DNA of 64,000 nt from Magnetococcus sp. PR-3 (GTDB taxonomy: Bacteria; Pseudomonadota; Magnetococcia; Magnetococcales; Magnetococcaceae): assembly GCF_036689865.1 (NCBI RefSeq), contig NZ_JBAHUQ010000030.1, positions 1 through 64,000 of the forward strand, given 5' to 3'. Positions 59,105-64,000 of this stretch are shown here, piece by piece. The notes under the pieces were generated by a model, which saw only the letters and a list, made by a program, of their open reading frames with translations, ran no database searches and was not told the origin of the DNA. Every line of letters begins with the position of its first letter. Within the stretch, counting starts at the first letter, position 1. The translations under genes were made by a program, and so were the position numbers.

Positions 59105-60806
59105 ACGCGACTATGTAGGCATTGCGCTCCAGTATGCCCGTGATGTGGTAAGCGGGAAGATTCTGGCGTGCAGGCATGTCCGCCAAGCCTGCCAAAGACA
59201 GTTAAATGATTTGGAACGGTGGGAGGGGGGCGATGATACGCCCTTCATGTGGAATCCAACCATCAACTATGACGGTAAATTGGACACCCCCGTTGATCGG
59301 GTATGTGCTTTTGTAGAGTCACTACCCCATGTTAAAGGAAAACTAGCCCGGAATCGTGAACGCATTCGGTTACAGCCGTGGCAGGTTTTTATTCTTGCCA
59401 CCATCTTCGGGTGGGTTAAGCCAGATGGAGCCCGAAGGTTCCGCCAAGCCTATCTACAGATTCCCCGTAAGAATGGCAAGTCGATCCTGGCTGCAGCGGT
59501 TGGTCTGTATATGTTCTGTGCAGACATAGAGCACGGGGCGGAAGTATACAGTGGGGCGACCTCTGAAAAACAGGCCATGGAGGTGTTCAGACCTGCCCGC
59601 CAGATGGTGGAGCGCACCAAGGCGTTACGTGAACGGTTTGGAATTGGCGTACTGGTTAAGAACCTGCACACCATTGCTGATGAAAGCCGCTTTGAACCGG
59701 TTATTGGCAAGCCTGGAGATGGTGCCTCGCCAAGTTGTGCTATCGTCGATGAGTACCATGAACATGATACTGATGAGTTGTTTAACACCCTGCAAGGGGG
59801 GATGGGCAACCGGGAACAGCCTCTTCAGTTTGTCATTACCACTGCAGGGGATAACATTGGTGGTCCCTGCTATGCCATGCAGTTGGATGTAACCAAGTTA
59901 CTGGATGGTGTATTTAAGGATAATCAGCTGTTTGGCATCATCTACACCATCGACAAAGAGGATCAGGAAAAAGGGTGGAAAACAGAAGAGGCCATGCGCA
60001 AGGCTAACCCCAATTTAGGGGTGTCGATCTTTCCTGAGTTCCTTCAAGCCCAGTTGTCCCAAGCGCTGCGTAGTGTTCGTAAACAAGCCCATTACAAAAC
60101 CAAATATCTGAATCTCTGGGTATCCAGTCGGGATGCTTGGATGAATATGGATGCATGGTTTGCTGTTCAGGCAACCTATAGCCAGCAGACCTTTCAGGGG
60201 GATCGCTGTTGGATTGGTGTAGATCTCTCCAGCAAGATTGATCTGACATCCATTGCCCTGCTGTTTCATAGGGATAATGCCTATCACCTGCTGGTACAGC
60301 ACTACCTGCCGGAAGATCGAGCCAATATTCACGACAATGAACATATCCTGGGTTGGGCAACGGAAGGCCACCTAAAGCTGACCGATGGCAACATGATCGA
60401 CTATGAGGAGATCAAGGCCGATATTCTGGCTTTGGCCAAACGGTTTGATGTGGCAGAGATCGGTTATGACCCCTACGGCGGAGCCCAGTTGTTTCAACAG
60501 TTAGCAGCTGAAGGGCTCAATGTGGTAGAGGTTCCCCAAAATGTACGCCACCTCTCTGAACCCATGAAAGAGGTAGAAGCGTTCATCGGTGACAAGCGCT
60601 TTTTCCATGATGGTAACCCCGTTACCAGTTGGATGTTCAGCAACGTGACATGTCGGGTGGATGCTAATGAAAATATCTACCCCCGGAAAGAGCGTGTAGA
60701 GGACAAGATTGATGGGGCCGTGGCCACCATCATCGCCATGAACCGTGCGATGGCAGGCGGTGAAACTGATTCGGTCTATGAAGACCAGGAGCTTTTGGTT
60801 CTATGA
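59079..60806 (+). CDS. terminase large subunit, HK97-type
   Basis: About 575 residues. ATPase motor: QIPRKNGKSILAAAVGLYMF (Walker A), PSCAIVDEYHEH (Walker B with catalytic Glu), FVITTAGDN (coupling). RNase H-like nuclease: CWIGVDLSSKIDLTSIALLF (Asp), AEIGYDPYGGAQ (Asp), KIDGAVATIIAMNRAM (Asp). It cuts and pumps phage DNA into proheads. ATG 59079 is preferred, though TTG 59061 also has GGAG upstream. It overlaps TerS by 26 bases and the portal start by ATGA. Confidence 0.93.
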   Translation: MKTLSTDSERDYVGIALQYARDVVSGKILACRHVRQACQRQLNDLERWEGGDDTPFMWNPTINYDGKLDTPVDRVCAFVESLPHVKGKLARNRERIRLQPWQVFILATIFGWVKPDGARRFRQAYLQIPRKNGKSILAAAVGLYMFCADIEHGAEVYSGATSEKQAMEVFRPARQMVERTKALRERFGIGVLVKNLHTIADESRFEPVIGKPGDGASPSCAIVDEYHEHDTDELFNTLQGGMGNREQPLQFVITTAGDNIGGPCYAMQLDVTKLLDGVFKDNQLFGIIYTIDKEDQEKGWKTEEAMRKANPNLGVSIFPEFLQAQLSQALRSVRKQAHYKTKYLNLWVSSRDAWMNMDAWFAVQATYSQQTFQGDRCWIGVDLSSKIDLTSIALLFHRDNAYHLLVQHYLPEDRANIHDNEHILGWATEGHLKLTDGNMIDYEEIKADILALAKRFDVAEIGYDPYGGAQLFQQLAAEGLNVVEVPQNVRHLSEPMKEVEAFIGDKRFFHDGNPVTSWMFSNVTCRVDANENIYPRKERVEDKIDGAVATIIAMNRAMAGGETDSVYEDQELLVL

Positions 60807-62032
60807 AATTGAATCTTCCATCCTGGCTGAATCGGGGTAGTCCCGAGGATCCCAAAACCTCACTATCCAACCCGGCCCAGTGGCTATTTGATCTGTTTGG
60901 TGGTGGAGAGAGCGCTACCGGTATTACCGTTAATCGTGAAACCGCCATGCGGGTCAGTGCGGTCTACGCTTGTGTTCGCGCCATTGCTGAACCGGTCTCG
61001 TTTCTGCCGGTACACGTCTACCGGGAGAAAAAAGGGGGGGGTAAAGAGAAGATAACCGACCATCCTGTGGCCCACTTCCTGGGGGTAGAGCCGAACGAAT
61101 ACATGATGCCTTCTACCTATCGGGAAGCGGTAACCGGCTGTGCCGTGTTACAGGGTAACGGCTATAGCCTGATTGACCGAAATGGAGCTGGAAAGGCTAT
61201 TGAGCTGCGTCCTCTCTCCCCTGAACAGGTGATGGTGGAGCGGTTTAATGGTGTGTTGCGCTATCGTGTGGACGGTACTGTAATCCCTAAAAGTGACATG
61301 CTGCACATCCCTGCCTTTGGGTTCGATGGCTTGCAGGGGTATTCCCCCCTCACGGTGGCACGGGAGTCAATCGGTCTTGCGGTGGCCACAGAGCGGTATG
61401 GTTCTAAGCTCTTCAAAAATGGTGCACGTCCAGGTGGCGTTCTAACCACGGCTAATCGGTTAGGCCCTGAAGGACGCAAGCGTTTAAAAACATCCTGGGA
61501 GAATGCCCATGGTGGAGCAGGTAACGCCCATGGGGTGGCTGTTTTGGAGGATGGCATGACCTGGCAGTCAGTAGGCATGACTGCCGAAGATTCCCAATTT
61601 CTAGAGACCCGTAAATTTCAGATCAATGATATTGCCCGGATTTTTCGTGTCCCCCCTCACATGATTGGAGATCTGGAACGGGCCACTTTCAGCAATATTG
61701 AGCACCAAGGCTATGAGTTTGTTCGCTATACCTTGCTTCCCTGGATCACACGATGGGAACAAGAGGTGCGGCGTAAACTGCTGGGGGTAGATACGGGGCT
61801 GTATCTCAAGTTTAACCCTGAGGGCCTGCTGCGTGGTGATGTAAAAAACCGTTATGCTGCCTATGGGCGGGGTATACAAGATGGATGGTTAACCCGCAAT
61901 GAAGCCCGAGCATGGGAAGATCTGGATCCGCTGGAAGGGTTAGATGAGCCCCTGCAACCGCTGAATATGAAAAAAGCCGGTGACCTGGACGAAGAGGACG
62001 ACAAGGAAAACGATGATGAGCAAAAATCTTGA
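60803..62032 (+). CDS. HK97-family portal protein
   Basis: 409 residues. HK97 portal hallmarks: TAMRVSAVYACVRAIAEPVSFLPVHVY, YREAVTGCAVLQGNGYSLI, SDMLHIPAFGFDGLQGYSPL, then ARIFRVPPHMIGDLERATFSNIEHQGYEFVRYTLLPWITRWEQEV. It forms the dodecameric ring at one capsid vertex through which DNA enters. The acidic disordered tail (DLDEEDDKENDDEQKS) may serve assembly. ATGA overlap with TerL. Confidence 0.93.
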   Translation: MKLNLPSWLNRGSPEDPKTSLSNPAQWLFDLFGGGESATGITVNRETAMRVSAVYACVRAIAEPVSFLPVHVYREKKGGGKEKITDHPVAHFLGVEPNEYMMPSTYREAVTGCAVLQGNGYSLIDRNGAGKAIELRPLSPEQVMVERFNGVLRYRVDGTVIPKSDMLHIPAFGFDGLQGYSPLTVARESIGLAVATERYGSKLFKNGARPGGVLTTANRLGPEGRKRLKTSWENAHGGAGNAHGVAVLEDGMTWQSVGMTAEDSQFLETRKFQINDIARIFRVPPHMIGDLERATFSNIEHQGYEFVRYTLLPWITRWEQEVRRKLLGVDTGLYLKFNPEGLLRGDVKNRYAAYGRGIQDGWLTRNEARAWEDLDPLEGLDEPLQPLNMKKAGDLDEEDDKENDDEQKS

Positions 62033-62606
62033 ACGCCGTGCTTTTGCTTTCGATCTCTCTGTTGAGGAGCGAGGCGATGGCAAAAAGATGATTCGTGGTC
62101 ATGCCGCAGTCTTCAACAAGCTGTCTGAAAACCTTGGCGGCTTTCGTGAACAGATTGCCCCAGGTGCCTTTGATGATGTGCTCAATGATGATGTTCGGGC
62201 TCTGATCAACCATGATGGCAACTTGATCCTTGGCCGTACTGTGTCTGGCACGCTACGGATCAACCAAGATGCTAACGGGCTAAGCTATGAGTTAGACCCG
62301 CCGGATACCCAATATGCCCGTGATCTGCTGGTATCGCTCCTGCGGGGGGACATCACCCAATCCTCTTTTGCCTTTACCGTGGATGAAGAGGATTGGGATG
62401 AAGATGGTGATGGGCGGGTCATCCGTACTATTCAGAAGGTCAAGCGTCTCTACGATGTCTCACCAGTCACTTACCCAGCTTACCCAGATGCCACAGTGGG
62501 TCTTCGCAGCATGGAAACGTGGCAGTCTGTTCGCAACAAGCGGCTATGCAATCGTGCTTCGGTGTCCATGTTACGGCGGCGATTGACCTTGGCTCAATCT
62601 CTCTGA
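62013..62606 (+). CDS. HK97-family prohead protease
   Basis: 197 residues from ATG 62013 (MMSKNLERRAF). Order: EERGDGKKMIRGHAAVFNKLSENLGGFREQIAPGAFDDVL, then catalytic His in LINHDGNLILGRTVSGTL, catalytic Ser in ITQSSFAFTV and VSPVTYPAYPDATVGLRS at the end. It matures the prohead by cutting capsid precursors. The C-terminal 140 bases are overlapped by the reverse gene 62467-63552. Capsid gene normally follows at once, but here 1 kb intervenes. Confidence 0.9.
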   Translation: MMSKNLERRAFAFDLSVEERGDGKKMIRGHAAVFNKLSENLGGFREQIAPGAFDDVLNDDVRALINHDGNLILGRTVSGTLRINQDANGLSYELDPPDTQYARDLLVSLLRGDITQSSFAFTVDEEDWDEDGDGRVIRTIQKVKRLYDVSPVTYPAYPDATVGLRSMETWQSVRNKRLCNRASVSMLRRRLTLAQSL

Positions 62607-63552
62607 TCTGTGGTGGTCGTGTGACCATGTCAGTATATGCCCAAACCGCTATGGCAGCTAAAATCCAAGGAATAAGTATTTCACGTACACTTGCATGTTT
62701 AAGAATATATCCCAACCAAAGACGGATCTTCCAAGCATGTAAGGTCTGTTCGAATACGTGTCCTGCCAAGCACTTTAAAAAAAACTTGGTGTTAAACTTC
62801 GTTGTGGGAGGATCTATAACAGAAGGTTTAGATGTTTGGTGACAAGCATAAATAACAGCATAAATATCAAAAATGAGTTTCTTTATATTATTCCATAAAT
62901 GCTTGGGCTGTAATGTTTTCTTTATGTTTTGCCAGGATGGTTTGGGTCGTGATGTCGTCTTTATATTGCTCCAGGGTAGCTTGGGTCGTAATGTGATCTT
63001 TATCTGCCAGAACTCTACAGTATCTTCCGTAATATCATGGAGGTAGGCAGAGTCTCTAGTATCGCAAATAAATGGGGAGACGGGCAGAAAATACACTTTT
63101 TTACTTATGTGCTTGGGCCCATATACTTTAAATATGATAGATAAACAACCACTTTTGAAACGCTTGGCTTCAGAAAAACGAATTTTATATTTAGACCTAT
63201 CGAATGAATGTTGGCCCGCTAATTTGTCCAGCTCTGTTTTGACGCTTTGATCAGACTCTATTAAGTGGTGTAAGAAAGCTTCTGATTCTTGCTTTTGGTT
63301 TAAATACGCAATTAACCCCTGTTCTAACTTTCCGCGGATAACTTGCCAAAAAGCAAACATAGACCAAAGGAGTAGAAGCCCGACAAACCATATCAATGCC
63401 TCAGGGTTGTTGAGCGTGGTTTTTAAACCCAGAAGATTTAGATGTATGGGGTCTGTCCCTAAAGATGTTCCCTCAGCAGCCCAGTAGAGAGTAATGGCTG
63501 TACTGATAACAATTAAGTTACGTCGTTCTGGAAGCGCGTCTTGAATAAACAA
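62467..63552 (-). CDS. reverse-oriented membrane protein with tandem repeats
   Basis: 361 residues read leftward from TTG 63552 (AGGGGATATGC upstream). N-terminal ALPERRNLIVISTAITLYW and EALIWFVGLLLLWSMFAFW form two membrane helices. A cytoplasmic region holds 3 to 4 repeats of about 13 residues, W-x-N-I-K-K/T-T-x-x-P-K-x-x (residues 182-222). A third membrane helix (ILIPWILAAIAVWAYTDM) follows. The last 45 residues overlap the protease gene antisense and may be chance. The gene is AT-rich, unlike its neighbours. Family unrecognised. Probably an inserted accessory gene expressed in the lysogen. Confidence 0.65.
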   Translation of the reverse strand: MFIQDALPERRNLIVISTAITLYWAAEGTSLGTDPIHLNLLGLKTTLNNPEALIWFVGLLLLWSMFAFWQVIRGKLEQGLIAYLNQKQESEAFLHHLIESDQSVKTELDKLAGQHSFDRSKYKIRFSEAKRFKSGCLSIIFKVYGPKHISKKVYFLPVSPFICDTRDSAYLHDITEDTVEFWQIKITLRPKLPWSNIKTTSRPKPSWQNIKKTLQPKHLWNNIKKLIFDIYAVIYACHQTSKPSVIDPPTTKFNTKFFLKCLAGHVFEQTLHAWKIRLWLGYILKHASVREILIPWILAAIAVWAYTDMVTRPPQIREIEPRSIAAVTWTPKHDCIAACCEQTATFPCCEDPLWHLGKLGK

Positions 63553-63617
63553 AGCATATCCCCTGCTTCAATCGGAAAAAATAGAATTTTATAGTGTTTA
63601 TAGTCTGTATTCAATCC

Positions 63618-63649
63618 AACCCTCCTGGATCCCCAGTGAGGGTTTTTTA
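63618..63649 (+). terminator. rightward terminator between inserted gene and capsid gene
   Basis: Stem AACCCTC-CTGG / CCAG-T-GAGGGTT (63618-63628, 63633-63644) with loop ATCC, followed by TTTT. It ends 40 bases before the capsid ATG on the coding strand, an unusual place, since it would stop late transcripts unless RNA polymerase is modified by an antiterminator. Confidence 0.75.
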
Positions 63650-63688
63650 TGCCCGAATCGCGGGCGTTCAACGAAAGAGGAATAACCA

Positions 63689-64000
63689 ATGCCGAGTGCA
63701 ATTGAAGAGATCCGCGAGAAACGGGCGAATCTGATTACCCAAGCGGGTGAACTGTTGGATGGGGCGGGTGAGGAGGGAACCCTCACCGAAGAGAGCCAAG
63801 CCCGCTTTGATGAGATGATGGAGGATGCCGACAAGCTTTTAAAGAAGGCTGAAAACATCGAGCGCCATAACGATGCTCAAAAGAGCTTGGAAAATCGCAA
63901 GTATGAACGGGCTGGGCGGGAGGATATCACCCCCGGTGAAGCGGAGCAGCGTGGAGAGGTTGAATCCAGTGCCTTTCGTAACTGGGCTGCTGGTGGCATC
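63689..64000 (+). CDS. major capsid protein, HK97 family (partial)
   Basis: 104 residues up to the window edge, frame still open. It starts MPSAIEEIREKRANLITQAG and continues as a charged coiled coil (FDEMMEDADKLLKKAENIERHND), the delta domain that acts as internal scaffold and is removed by the prohead protease. SSAFRNWAAGG begins the mature capsid region. ATG 63689 follows AAGAGGAATAACCA. Separation from the protease gene by the reverse membrane-protein gene is unusual. Confidence 0.85.
   Translation, partial: MPSAIEEIREKRANLITQAGELLDGAGEEGTLTEESQARFDEMMEDADKLLKKAENIERHNDAQKSLENRKYERAGREDITPGEAEQRGEVESSAFRNWAAGGI

Larger units (their letters stand above)
39589..64000. mobile_element. prophage (HK97-like siphophage type), left part
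   Basis: From the integrase to the right edge the genes form one temperate phage: integrase, AlpA-like protein, a leftward recombination operon, CI repressor, Cro-like gene, primase-helicase, RuvC-like resolvase, lysis cassette, HNH, TerS/TerL, portal, protease and capsid, in that order. The capsid/portal/terminase set is HK97-type, typical of long-tailed siphophages. Tail genes and the right attachment site must lie beyond the window. No tRNA is seen at the left end, so the attachment core cannot be placed. The left boundary is approximate. Confidence 0.9.

Noticed and set aside
63513-63701. 62-codon leftward frame starting near the capsid gene
   Set aside because: It overlaps both the terminator hairpin and the start of the membrane-protein gene and has no protein-like features; a chance frame.

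Overview
The window is bacterial DNA of mixed base composition. It reads as about 39 kb of chromosome followed by the left 24 kb of an integrated, tailed-phage genome that runs off the right edge. A MucR/Ros-type zinc-finger regulator, a GapR-like (DUF2312) protein, several c-di-GMP enzymes, hybrid kinases and very large TPR proteins suggest an alphaproteobacterium-like, motile Gram-negative aquatic organism. The Magnetococcia are a good candidate lineage, but no rRNA or other marker in the window fixes this.

Chromosome (1-39447): a degenerate kinase-like protein, a Cro/CI-type regulator and about 1.5 kb of AT-rich gene-poor DNA come first. They are followed by a YibE/F membrane protein, a SIS-domain isomerase, a diguanylate cyclase, a flavin-reductase-fold protein, a hybrid pseudokinase, a Sel1 repeat protein and MsrA. 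A leftward trio (HAD phosphatase, EEP hydrolase, GT4 glycosyltransferase) suggests sugar or glycolipid work at the membrane; DgkA, a 44-residue membrane protein and a MucR regulator lie next to it. A LysR regulator is divergent from a quinone-reductase-like flavoprotein. A YadGH-like ABC exporter operon follows. A chemosensory-type cluster (CheA facing CheY-CheC-CheC-hybrid kinase) is the signalling core. It is followed by an esterase/phytase-like protein, a rhodanese, a stand-alone B12-binding protein carrying the photoreceptor W-x9-EH signature, a 1440-residue P-loop/TPR protein, an M1 peptidase, a cNMP-binding diguanylate cyclase and the ABC-F ATPase Uup.

Prophage (about 39.6 kb to the right edge): a tyrosine integrase and an AlpA-like HTH protein mark the left end. 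A leftward early operon (48326 down to about 41156) carries a Sak4 ATPase, a DUF669 probable ssDNA-binding protein and a PD-(D/E)XK exonuclease (a recombination module), then GapR-like, PAPS-reductase-like, a truncated C5 methyltransferase and an MmcB-like nuclease. A LexA-like CI repressor faces a YdaS/Cro-like gene, and copies of one 14-bp palindrome lie both between them and in front of the leftward operon. The rightward arm has a primase-helicase, a 32-bp-period repeat array that looks like a replication origin, a RuvC-like resolvase, a possible late regulator, a KilA-N/BstA-like accessory protein, a lysis cassette (M15 endolysin and small membrane proteins), HNH nuclease, TerS, TerL, HK97 portal, protease and the start of the major capsid protein.

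Three things stand out in the prophage. An AT-rich membrane-protein gene lies backwards between the protease and capsid genes and is followed by a rightward terminator. A perfect 71-bp tandem duplication sits between HNH and TerS, where cos would be expected. Terminators lie at the head of each phage operon, which suggests control by antitermination.
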